NCBI GenBank assembly: GCA_934278995.1
Contig: CAKQWM010000005.1
Coordinates: forward strand, 94,281-158,280
Length of the DNA stretch: 64,000 nt
Source of the DNA: an uncultured Clostridia bacterium
GTDB lineage: Bacteria; Bacillota; Clostridia; Christensenellales; Borkfalkiaceae
Reading direction: 5' to 3'
In this document: one piece after another, positions 24,164-32,096 of the stretch
Position numbering within the stretch: the first letter of the stretch is position 1
How the letters are laid out: the number at the start of each line of letters is the position of its first letter
The notes under the pieces: generated by a model
What the model saw: the letters and a program-made list of their open reading frames with translations, nothing else
Database searches by the model: none
Told to the model about the DNA's origin: nothing
Made by a program: the position numbers and the translations under genes

Positions 24164-25683
24164 AACCAAAGATTTTAGCCAAATTAAAATATACTATTTG
24201 GTTTTATCTCGTCGTTTTTGCTCTTTTAATAGTAGCAATCGTCTGGGTTTTTCAGATATTGCTTTTCGACACCGTTTATCAGCAGAAGAAAATCGAGACC
24301 GTCAGAAAGTTAGGGGATACCATTTCGGCAAGTATGAACACGGACGCCACCGTAACCGATTCAATGGTGTCCGGTTGGCTCGAATATGCGATAAACGCCA
24401 ACGAAGCGGGCGTATTTACTTTCGTTGCGTATTACGACGATAAAGGCAAGTTACGGGCAAAGAGCATTCCGTCCGCATGCGCGGATTACGTTGCGGCGTA
24501 TCCGAGCGACAGAGACGGCAGCGGTTTCAGCGAGCCTTTGTTCGGCGGAACAGACAACGTGCTTACGGAAGACAAAGCGATGAGCGTCATACAAAGCGTC
24601 ATAACTATTTTCGACGCCTCTAAAGCAAGTTATCTTTGCGAAAAACAAAATTCGTCGGCTGACGACGGATACTTTTACTACGTAACGAACGTTAAAAATT
24701 CTAAGTTTAAAGGCTACGTAGTGCTTATAAGCACGTTGTCTTCCATTACCGATACAATCAAGGTTATACAATCGCAACTCGTAATTGATTCGGTCGTGGT
24801 AATAATCGTTTCGTTTTTCGTTGCGCTGTATCTTGCGATTAAACTATCGAAACCCATAGACGAAATGTCGAAAACCGCAAAAAGATGGGCTAACGGCGAA
24901 ACCGACGTAACCTTTGTCGGCAGCGACTTTGAAGAATTAGGCGAACTTGCCGACGCCCTGAACTACGCCAAGGAAGGCGTTGCGCAAACGAGTGTTTTAC
25001 AAAGAGACCTTCTCGCAAACGTATCGCACGACCTTAAAACCCCGCTTACGATGATAAAGGCTTACGCCGAAATGATACGTGATTTATCCGGCGACGTTAA
25101 GGAAAAAAGAGATTTGCATACCAAGGTCATAATCGACGAAGCGGACAGGCTTACCATGCTTGTAAACGATATTCTCGATTTAAGCAAACTTCAGAACGGC
25201 ATGAATATGCCCGATCTTAAAGTAACCGATTTATCCGAAGTTCTCGAAACGGTCGTTTTCAGAATGACCGATTTTGCCGAAAACAACGGGTTTACGATTT
25301 TGACCGATATCGAAAAGAATTTATCGACGCTTTGCGACAGAAAGCAAATAGAACAGGTCTTTTACAACCTGATAGGAAATTCCATCAACTATACGGGCGA
25401 AGATAAAACCATCAGCGTAAGGCTAAGACGCAAAGATTCTTTGATTTTATTTGAAACCATAGACTCCGGAAAGGGCATTTCAAAAGAAAAATTGCCTACC
25501 ATCTGGGATAAATATTATAGGTTTGCCGATACCCACCAACGTCCGATTAAAGGCACGGGGCTGGGGCTTTCAATCGTTAAAACGATACTCGAAGGGCATC
25601 GCCTCAAATTCGGGGTAATAAGCGAAAAAGACGTAGGGAGTAATTTCTTTATAGAATTTGTGGCGTATAATGAACAAGTTTGA
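24160..25683 (+). CDS. Sensor histidine kinase with HAMP domain
   Basis: A 507-residue membrane kinase. Helix 1 at about 10-32, extracytoplasmic sensor region to about 203, helix 2 at about 204-228, HAMP domain, then the H-box ANVSHDLKTPLTMIKAYAEM, N-box NLIGNSINYTGE, G1 DSGKGI and G2 KGTGLGLSIVK. All catalytic motifs are intact. Partner of the response regulator upstream. The end overlaps the next membrane-protein gene by 14 bases. Confidence 0.95.
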   Translation: MKPKILAKLKYTIWFYLVVFALLIVAIVWVFQILLFDTVYQQKKIETVRKLGDTISASMNTDATVTDSMVSGWLEYAINANEAGVFTFVAYYDDKGKLRAKSIPSACADYVAAYPSDRDGSGFSEPLFGGTDNVLTEDKAMSVIQSVITIFDASKASYLCEKQNSSADDGYFYYVTNVKNSKFKGYVVLISTLSSITDTIKVIQSQLVIDSVVVIIVSFFVALYLAIKLSKPIDEMSKTAKRWANGETDVTFVGSDFEELGELADALNYAKEGVAQTSVLQRDLLANVSHDLKTPLTMIKAYAEMIRDLSGDVKEKRDLHTKVIIDEADRLTMLVNDILDLSKLQNGMNMPDLKVTDLSEVLETVVFRMTDFAENNGFTILTDIEKNLSTLCDRKQIEQVFYNLIGNSINYTGEDKTISVRLRRKDSLILFETIDSGKGISKEKLPTIWDKYYRFADTHQRPIKGTGLGLSIVKTILEGHRLKFGVISEKDVGSNFFIEFVAYNEQV

Positions 25684-26719
25684 CAGATTATCTCTTTTAG
25701 AAGCAAACAAAGAAGAAAACGCCGTCGTTTCCGTGATAGAACCTAAAATCGAAAAAAAGGAAGCGCCTAAAAAAAAGCCGAATATATTAACCGCCGTTTT
25801 TGCGAATTTCAAGCAGGATAAAACTGTGATATATCCCGCCGAAGGCGCGGTTTTGCCAAATCTTAAAGGCACGATGAACGCTTTCGTTATTATGATTTTT
25901 TTATCGGCGTTATTCGTTGCCATGTGGTATTTTATAGACAAACTCGTTTTTATCCCCATGGCTATGGTTTTTTTATCGACGGCTATGCCGATTTTCATAA
26001 TGACCTTTTATTACGAATTCGACGTCGGAATGAAAAAACCCATAGGCAAACTTTTGATGCTTGTTCTCGTGGGCGCGCTTATTTACGTAATGACGAAGCA
26101 ACTTATGTCGGAACTTTTACATTTGTTCATGTATTCGTCGCTCGTTGACAGTATTTTGCTTCCCATAATATTGAACGTTATAATATTTATAGCGATTTTT
26201 ATCGCGGCAAACTTTTTTAAAGGCGAAACGGTAAGAGATTATTTCGTAATAGTTTCCTTTCTTTGTATGGGCTACGTAATATGCGAATGTCTTACTAAAA
26301 GTTTTTCAAAACTGTTTATTTCGGGGACCATAGACAGCGACACGTTTTATTCTTTGAAAGTCATCGTTAACAACGAGCAGATGCTCGGGCTGAGCATGCG
26401 TAACGTTTTGAAAAATCTTCTTTACGACTATATTTTAATGCCCTTTATGTATTCATGTTGGGGTACCGCGTACGCTTATCTCGTGTACTATCTTATCGAC
26501 TACAAAAAGAAGAAAAACTCTATACCGAAGTCGATGTATCTTTTACTTTTATTGATAACTGTACTTAACATTCTGGCGCTTGTCGATACTTCGATGATTT
26601 ATTTTAACGTGGTCTTAAAATTTATAACGGTCGGCGTTTCTTTCCTGATTTTAATTAAAATGTTAAATTATTCTTTTGACGAAGAACCTCCGAGGATGAA
26701 ACCCGAAGAAACCGAATAG
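25670..26719 (+). CDS. Multi-pass membrane protein linked to the two-component system
   Basis: A 349-residue protein of unrecognised family starting MNKFDRLSLLEANKEENAV. A polar 65-residue N terminus (Lys/Glu-rich) is followed by about eight or nine hydrophobic helices. The layout is reminiscent of large-loop membrane proteases such as PrsW but the needed Glu motifs are not evident. Its overlap with the kinase gene suggests that it is co-expressed, and it may be a signalling accessory or target. ATG at 25670 preferred over GTG at 25658. Confidence 0.65.
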   Translation: MNKFDRLSLLEANKEENAVVSVIEPKIEKKEAPKKKPNILTAVFANFKQDKTVIYPAEGAVLPNLKGTMNAFVIMIFLSALFVAMWYFIDKLVFIPMAMVFLSTAMPIFIMTFYYEFDVGMKKPIGKLLMLVLVGALIYVMTKQLMSELLHLFMYSSLVDSILLPIILNVIIFIAIFIAANFFKGETVRDYFVIVSFLCMGYVICECLTKSFSKLFISGTIDSDTFYSLKVIVNNEQMLGLSMRNVLKNLLYDYILMPFMYSCWGTAYAYLVYYLIDYKKKKNSIPKSMYLLLLLITVLNILALVDTSMIYFNVVLKFITVGVSFLILIKMLNYSFDEEPPRMKPEETE

Positions 26720-26731
26720 TTTATATTTTTG

Positions 26732-26762
26732 CGCGCTTTCTTTACTTTGAAAGCGCGTTTTT
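26732..26762 (+). terminator. Terminator of the two-component operon
   Basis: CGCGCTTTC, eight-base loop, GAAAGCGCG, then TTTTTA. Confidence 0.88.
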
Positions 26763-26896
26763 ATATACGCGCCGACCGACGCGCAAGATTTAAAAAAAGT
26801 TTTTAACGTTTTTTAAACTTTTTTTGAAAAAGTGAAAAAATTCGGGGCAAAAAAACGTCTTATTATATGAAGATATCTTTTTCAGGAGGAAGCCGA

Positions 26897-27412
26897 ATGC
26901 GGTTTGAGCAAAAATTAAAGCGCGCGCTTGATTCTGCCGATTCGGCAAAAATACACAAAGTCTTTGAAGAGGTTTACGCCGCGTACGGAAAACTCGTCTA
27001 TTTTCTCGTTAGCCGCTACGTGGATAACGCCGACGCAGAAGACTTGACTCAGGAAGTTTTTATAGGTTTATTCGACAGCGAAAATTTACGCGAGATAAAA
27101 AACCTTAAATACTACCTTACCGCCGCGGCAAAAAACAAGGCTAAAGACTTCGTAAGAAGAAAGCGAGAAACAGTGCCTATCCCGCCCGACAAAGAAGCGT
27201 TGACGGAATCAGACTATTCTGACGTTCTTAACGAAATGAGGCGTTTTCTGACCGAAGAAGAGGTGGAAATCGTTATCGGTCACGTGGTTGACGGTTGCAC
27301 TTTTTCCGAACTTTCAAAAGAATTGAATAAGCCTTCGGCAACCGTCGCGACGTCTTACTACCGCGCTATAAAAAAAATGAAGAAAAGGAGTAAATATTAT
27401 GAAAGGAAGTGA
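26897..27412 (+). CDS. ECF-like RNA polymerase sigma factor
   Basis: A 171-residue sigma-70 family factor. Region 2 (LVYFLVSRYVDNADAEDLTQEVFIGLF) with the conserved DLTQEVF helix is at about 40-67, and region 4 (TEEEVEIVIGHVVDGCTFSELSKEL) at about 120-150 ends in a helix-turn-helix. It lacks region 3 and so is of the ECF or ECF-like group. The start at 26897 follows AGGAGG; the longer frame to 26867 has no such site. It overlaps the downstream membrane-protein gene by 14 bases, the usual layout for a sigma factor and its anti-sigma partner. Confidence 0.9.
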   Translation: MRFEQKLKRALDSADSAKIHKVFEEVYAAYGKLVYFLVSRYVDNADAEDLTQEVFIGLFDSENLREIKNLKYYLTAAAKNKAKDFVRRKRETVPIPPDKEALTESDYSDVLNEMRRFLTEEEVEIVIGHVVDGCTFSELSKELNKPSATVATSYYRAIKKMKKRSKYYERK

Positions 27413-28202
27413 AGTTTTTCGGGCATTTTTAAACGAATCGGTTTCGTTTACGCCCGATTACGAAAAAATTAAACCGAGGGTTTTCGTAAAACCCTTGAAA
27501 ACTTCGGAGGCAACCGATAGAAAAAGAAGGGGATTATCTTTTTATCTAAAATACGCCGTGTCGTCGGTCCTTATATGCTCGCTTTTATGTTGCTGTTTGT
27601 ATATTGCCTATGACGACAGATTTCCGAAATACACGGGGGATCCCGCACTATTAAGTTTTGGATTGACCGACGTAAGGTATATAAGCAAAGACTCCGATAA
27701 AGTTACTATCGATTTAGGTAAACTTTTAAACCCGAAAAAGATAAAAGTCATGCAAGTAAGCATTGGAACGTTACTTTCTTCAGTTGCGCCCAAAACAACG
27801 ACTAATAAAAGTTTAATGACGCCTATAATAGACTTTATAGATCAAAAATTTGTTTTCGAGATAAACGACGACGAAACAAAACGGCTGCATGAACTCATAA
27901 AAGAATATCAGATAATTAATCCTAACATCTGTTTGTATTTTTTAAATTATGAAGGTGAATTGATTCAAGTTTCCGTCTTCGATAACGTAACGCATTTTCA
28001 TTACAATCCGGGTGCATGGAACCCTAACGCGACCAGCAGATTTCCCAAAATAAAAGGTTTGTATATCAGCACGAAAGATTTCGAGTACGTTTGTAAGGAT
28101 ATTGATTCTATTGACTTATATAACTTTTACAGTCTTTTCTGCAGTCAATATATTTATAATGAAACATGGGATTTTTCTTATAATTATTTAGTTTGGCACT
28201 AA
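27399..28202 (+). CDS. Membrane protein, probable anti-sigma factor with duplicated outer domain
   Basis: A 267-residue protein with a short cytoplasmic N terminus (residues 1-46, containing FTPDYEKIKPRV), one transmembrane helix (about 48-70, Cys-rich SSVLICSLLCCCLYIAY) and an outer domain. Position and topology fit an anti-sigma factor; no zinc-binding HxxxCxxC motif is present, so this is inference. From about residue 104 (IDLGKLLNPKKIKVMQVS) the outer domain is closely related to the lipoprotein at 29806. That domain is not recognised. It may sense an external signal or bind the secreted proteins downstream. Confidence 0.7.
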   Translation: MKGSEVFRAFLNESVSFTPDYEKIKPRVFVKPLKTSEATDRKRRGLSFYLKYAVSSVLICSLLCCCLYIAYDDRFPKYTGDPALLSFGLTDVRYISKDSDKVTIDLGKLLNPKKIKVMQVSIGTLLSSVAPKTTTNKSLMTPIIDFIDQKFVFEINDDETKRLHELIKEYQIINPNICLYFLNYEGELIQVSVFDNVTHFHYNPGAWNPNATSRFPKIKGLYISTKDFEYVCKDIDSIDLYNFYSLFCSQYIYNETWDFSYNYLVWH

Positions 28203-28269
28203 TTCGGCTTTAAATAATTTGCTGTTTATGCGGTTATTTCAAGTTATATAATTAAATAAGGAGTGACTT

Positions 28270-29532
28270 ATGAAGAAACTAATTTTAACCTTTGTTGCAA
28301 TTTTTGCGATATGTTCCACATTACCGTTTATGCAGGCTTTTGCAAAAGCATCGAGTAACTCGTCTGAAGATATTGAGATGACGCAGATAAATCATGATCA
28401 AGCGAATCAATTATTAGATTTAGCACTCGATTCATCAAAACCGTTAACAAATTTTATTAGAGATAATCATTTGCAACACTCTGCTACGCAAAGTTTACTT
28501 GAGGCGTGGCGCGAAACAAGTACTGTAAGTACGCCGAATGGTTCTTCGGTATTGGTTTATGTTTCTTCCGAAGAGCTTTCGTCAACCGATATACAGAATT
28601 TAAATAATCATTTTGCTAATCAGTATCCCGAAGCGATACGTTTAGCAGATGCTTCCGTTATCTATAATTGCCACTCGTATGCTTGGTATAAGAGTTTGCC
28701 GGTTAATCCGTATTGGATGCCGACACCTGCTACATATTATTCTGCGCAAGATTTATCTTACGTTGAAGTAAGTTCCCCCAGAGTCGGTGATATTATTTGT
28801 TATTATAAATCGAATGGCGAAAATATACACTCAGGACTTATCGTTGATACATTAAACGGTACCTCAAACGGTGTTTGCGGAAACTCAAATCTCGTTATGA
28901 TAGAATCAAAATGGGGCAGTGCGGGTTTATATCGGCATAGAGGCGACCAGTGTCCCTATCCGGGCTTAGGCGCGACGCACGTTAAGTACTACAGACCGCG
29001 TACGGGTTCGTCCTATACGCTCAATCGAAGTATGTCGGATAAAACACTGGTTAAAACGATAAACGCCAACGGCGGAATTATAGATAGGTACGAAATGTAT
29101 GAGTTAAACGTTACCGTGGCGGGATACTATGACTTTGTTGTATCCTCGGACGCCGAACCATGGGTAAGATTATTTGAAAAGAATTATACCGACGTATCGT
29201 TTCCGCGCGTCAAGTTCGAAAATCATACAAAATGGTTTACTAAATATTTTACCGTCGGTACGTATTATTTGAGGATAGAATACATGGACGAAACCCGTTC
29301 CGGTAACATCATAACCACGATGAAAACGCACAGCGAACATATTTTTCAATGTAAACCTATTAACGATACGCATCATATAGATAAATGCGAATGCGGAGTA
29401 AAGCAAGGCATGCCGAGTATGCACGTAATAGTCACCCCCACGGCTTTACTTCCGCCGGGGTTAAGAAGTAGGTGCGGATATTGCGGTTACTTGCTTCCGC
29501 CAAATGGAAATTATCCTATAATAATAGTATAA
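28270..29532 (+). CDS. Secreted NlpC/P60-like protein, copy A
   Basis: A 420-residue secreted protein. Signal peptide residues 1-26 (cleavage near AFAKA). Residues about 135-240 look like a papain-like NlpC/P60 or CHAP fold: YNCHSYAWY holds the probable catalytic Cys, VGDIICYYKSNGENIHSGLI the Gly-Asp and catalytic His, and ESKWGSAGLYRH the third polar site. A beta-rich domain (YELNVTVAGYYDFVVSSDAE) similar to PPC-type domains follows. The end has the HxxxCxCG motif (HHIDKCECG) seen in many clostridial surface proteins. Probably acts on cell wall or protein outside the cell; the substrate is unknown. Confidence 0.75.
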   Translation: MKKLILTFVAIFAICSTLPFMQAFAKASSNSSEDIEMTQINHDQANQLLDLALDSSKPLTNFIRDNHLQHSATQSLLEAWRETSTVSTPNGSSVLVYVSSEELSSTDIQNLNNHFANQYPEAIRLADASVIYNCHSYAWYKSLPVNPYWMPTPATYYSAQDLSYVEVSSPRVGDIICYYKSNGENIHSGLIVDTLNGTSNGVCGNSNLVMIESKWGSAGLYRHRGDQCPYPGLGATHVKYYRPRTGSSYTLNRSMSDKTLVKTINANGGIIDRYEMYELNVTVAGYYDFVVSSDAEPWVRLFEKNYTDVSFPRVKFENHTKWFTKYFTVGTYYLRIEYMDETRSGNIITTMKTHSEHIFQCKPINDTHHIDKCECGVKQGMPSMHVIVTPTALLPPGLRSRCGYCGYLLPPNGNYPIIIV

Positions 29533-29622
29533 AATAAAAAAGCGGTGTTTATCGGTCGGTCTTGGTTTAGAGATGCCAATTTAATTATGGTAAACTTTTG
29601 TTTATTTTAAAGACTAATTTTT

Positions 29623-29648
29623 ACGGCGCGGAAATTTTTCCGCGTCGT
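29623..29648 (+). terminator. Terminator-like hairpin after copy A
   Basis: ACG(G)CGCGGAAA TTT TTCCGCG(T)CGT; nearly identical to the hairpin at 31821. The T tail is weak, so some read-through is possible. Confidence 0.6.
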
Positions 29649-29805
29649 GTTAATTTTTTGCAAAAAAATCATCGTAATTACTCTGCTTTAAACTTTGCGA
29701 CGTTAACTGCGAAGAAGCATCTTGAAAAAATTTTTTCGGTTTTTATTGATTTTATCGTTTTTATATGGTAAAATTAATATGTAAAAATGATTTGGAGGAA
29801 TAAAA

Positions 29806-30405
29806 ATGAAAAAAGTTCTGTCGTTACTGGTATGTTGCTTAATCGTATTTTTGCTCGTTTCGTGCGAATTGCCTAAAAACAAAATTACAGAGCCGGAGGA
29901 CACTACTCCTGTTTTTCAACCGCTTGAATCCGGTGGGATATCTATCGATTTAGGTAAACTTTTAAACCCGAAAAAGATAAAAGTCATGCAAGTAAGCGAA
30001 GGCTCTTATTTCTCTTCACTCGGACCTATTTGCACGTCGAATAAACGTTTAATTACGCCTATAATAGATTTTATAGATCAAAAATTTATTTTCGAGTTAA
30101 ACGACGATGAAACAAATCGACTGCTTGAACTCATAAAAGAATACGGGAAAGCCAATTTCCATATTTGCTTGAATTTTTTAAATTATGAAGGAGAATTGAT
30201 TCAAGTTTGCGTTTTCGATAACGTAACTCACTTTAATTACCCTAATTTGAATCCTAACGATTCCGGCGTATTACCAAAAATAAAAGGTTTATATGTTCAT
30301 ACGAAAGATTTCGAGTACGTCTGTAAGGATATCGATTCTATTGACTTATACGAATTTAGCGAACTTGTTTACAAATACTTTAGAAATAGGAAATGGTTCG
30401 TTTAG
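29806..30405 (+). CDS. Lipoprotein, paralogue of the membrane protein's outer domain
   Basis: A 199-residue lipoprotein. Signal peptide ends at Cys23 (lipobox LVSC). Residues 47 onward (SIDLGKLLNPKKIKVMQVSE; DFIDQKFIFELNDDETNRLL; KGLYVHTKDFEYVCKDIDSI) repeat the outer domain of the 27399 protein with few changes. Its first 29 residues instead resemble the DUF4430 lipoprotein at 7425 (both have CxLPKNKI or CLPKNKI), suggesting that a signal segment was joined to a duplicated domain. GGAGG precedes the ATG. Could compete with or help the membrane-bound form (inference). Confidence 0.75.
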   Translation: MKKVLSLLVCCLIVFLLVSCELPKNKITEPEDTTPVFQPLESGGISIDLGKLLNPKKIKVMQVSEGSYFSSLGPICTSNKRLITPIIDFIDQKFIFELNDDETNRLLELIKEYGKANFHICLNFLNYEGELIQVCVFDNVTHFNYPNLNPNDSGVLPKIKGLYVHTKDFEYVCKDIDSIDLYEFSELVYKYFRNRKWFV

Positions 30406-30473
30406 GCGAGCAATCTGGTCTTTAAGTGCTTATATAAGTGATTTTTAGTAATATAATTTAAAAAGGAGCAACT

Positions 30474-31730
30474 ATGAAAAAACTATTATCTACCATTGTT
30501 GTAATTTTTGCAGTATGCGGCACATTATCGTTTATGCAGGCTTTTACCAAAGGAACAGCAGTCACAAACGTAGAACAAGTACACAATATGGAAGAATTTT
30601 TAGATGAGCAAGTTTTGAGATACTATTTTAATTCTTGTTCGGAAATTTTTTCGAAAAGCGATAGTTTGGTTGATACCGCTTGTATTATACAATCACCTGA
30701 ATTTGAAACGAGGACTGTAGAGACACCAAACGGTTCACCTGTAAGCGTGGATTATTATTTTGAGCAACTGACAAGCGAAGAAATAATATATTCAAAAGAA
30801 TTGGTATCACAAAATTACCCACAAGCAGTTTTACTTGCAGAGCCTTCACGATTTTATAATTGCCACTCTTACGCTTGGTATATGAGTTCGACTTCGAATC
30901 GTTATTGGATGAATGAGCCGCACATTTATTACTCAAACACAGATTTATCTTACGTTGAAGTAAATTCCCCTAGAGTCGGTGATATTATTTGTTATTATAA
31001 ATCGAATGGCGAAAATATACACTCAGGACTTGTCGTTGATACATTAAACGGTACACCGAACGGTGTTTGCGGAAACTCAAATCTATTTATTGTAGAATCT
31101 AAATGGGGAAAATCGGGGCTTTATAGGCATAGAGGAGATCAGTGCTTTTATGCGAATGAACTGAGGGGCGATGAAGTTAAGTATTACAGACCGCGTACGG
31201 GTTCATCCTATACGTTCAATCAAAGTATGGAAAGCCAAACTAAGGTAAAATACATAAACGCAAACGGTCAATACAACACTGATAAATATGGTATGTATGA
31301 GTTAAACGTTACCGTGGCGGGATACTACGACTTTGTCGTATCCTCGGACGCCGAACCATGGGTAAGATTATTTGAAAACAATTATTCCAACGTATCGTTT
31401 CCGCGCGTCAAGTTCGAAAATCATACAAAATGGTTTACTAAATATTTTACCGTCGGTACGTATTATTTGAGGATAGAATACATGGACGAAACCCGTTCCG
31501 GTAACATCATAACCACGATGAAAACGCACAGCGAACATATTTATCAATGTAAACCTATTAACGATACGCATCATAGAGATAAATGCGAATGCGGTGTAAC
31601 GCAAGGCATGCCGAGTATGCACGTAATAGTCACCCCCACGGCTTTACTTCCGCCGGGGTTAAGAAGTTGGTGCGGATATTGCGGTTACTTGCTTCCGCCC
31701 GATGGAAATTATCCCATAATAATGGCATAA
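30474..31730 (+). CDS. Secreted NlpC/P60-like protein, copy B
   Basis: A 418-residue paralogue of the protein at 28270. Signal peptide residues 1-24; catalytic candidates YNCHSYAWY and VGDIICYYKSNGENIHSGLV are conserved, as are the beta domain and the terminal HHRDKCECG motif. Residues about 25-120, before the catalytic domain, differ strongly from copy A, whereas the last 170 residues are almost the same. This pattern points to a conserved enzyme core and surface anchor with a diversified N-terminal portion. AGGAG precedes the ATG. Confidence 0.75.
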   Translation: MKKLLSTIVVIFAVCGTLSFMQAFTKGTAVTNVEQVHNMEEFLDEQVLRYYFNSCSEIFSKSDSLVDTACIIQSPEFETRTVETPNGSPVSVDYYFEQLTSEEIIYSKELVSQNYPQAVLLAEPSRFYNCHSYAWYMSSTSNRYWMNEPHIYYSNTDLSYVEVNSPRVGDIICYYKSNGENIHSGLVVDTLNGTPNGVCGNSNLFIVESKWGKSGLYRHRGDQCFYANELRGDEVKYYRPRTGSSYTFNQSMESQTKVKYINANGQYNTDKYGMYELNVTVAGYYDFVVSSDAEPWVRLFENNYSNVSFPRVKFENHTKWFTKYFTVGTYYLRIEYMDETRSGNIITTMKTHSEHIYQCKPINDTHHRDKCECGVTQGMPSMHVIVTPTALLPPGLRSWCGYCGYLLPPDGNYPIIMA

Positions 31731-31820
31731 AATAAGAAAGCGGTGCTTATCGGTCGGTCTTGGTTTTGAGATGCTAATTTAATTATGGTAAACTTTTGTT
31801 TATTTTAAAGACTAATTTTT

Positions 31821-31846
31821 ACGGCGCGGAAATTTTTCCGCGTCGT
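31821..31846 (+). terminator. Terminator-like hairpin after copy B
   Basis: Same hairpin as at 29623. The rest of 31731-32096 holds the duplicated 3' segment and the MATE promoter; no gene is seen there. Confidence 0.6.
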
Positions 31847-32027
31847 TTCTACGTTCACTTTGTTTTTATCTTTAAATATTATCTGAGTTTAGTTTGTAAT
31901 TCTTTGTGATACGATTGATTGTCGTAAATCCGTCGTACGGAGGTTAAAACGCCGTTTCGGCTGTATTCTTTTATAAAAATATAAATTCGGTTGACAATTA
32001 TATAAACTTTAATTTGCGGGATCTTTA

Positions 32028-32057
32028 TTGTTTCGGTTGCCAAGGCTTAAGTATAAT
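32028..32057 (+). promoter_or_regulatory. Possible promoter of the MATE gene
   Basis: TTGTTT (32028-32033), 18-base spacer, TATAAT (32052-32057), 40 bases before the start. The -35 is weak; a separate TTGACA at 31991 has no good -10. Confidence 0.5.
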
Positions 32058-32096
32058 GCTAAAATCAACACAACCCGATAACGTAAAGGTGCTTAA

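Larger units (their letters stand above)
27708..29648 (+). repeat. Segmental duplication, copy A
   Basis: The stretch coding the outer domain of the membrane protein, the first secreted NlpC-like protein and its 3' untranslated end recurs in the same order at 29944-31846. The 3' ends of the two secreted-protein genes and about 110 bases after their stops are nearly identical, while the central parts have diverged. Confidence 0.85.
29944..31846 (+). repeat. Segmental duplication, copy B
   Basis: Second copy of the unit at 27708-29648, comprising the outer-domain coding region (now in a lipoprotein), the second secreted NlpC-like gene and the common 3' segment with hairpin. Confidence 0.85.
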
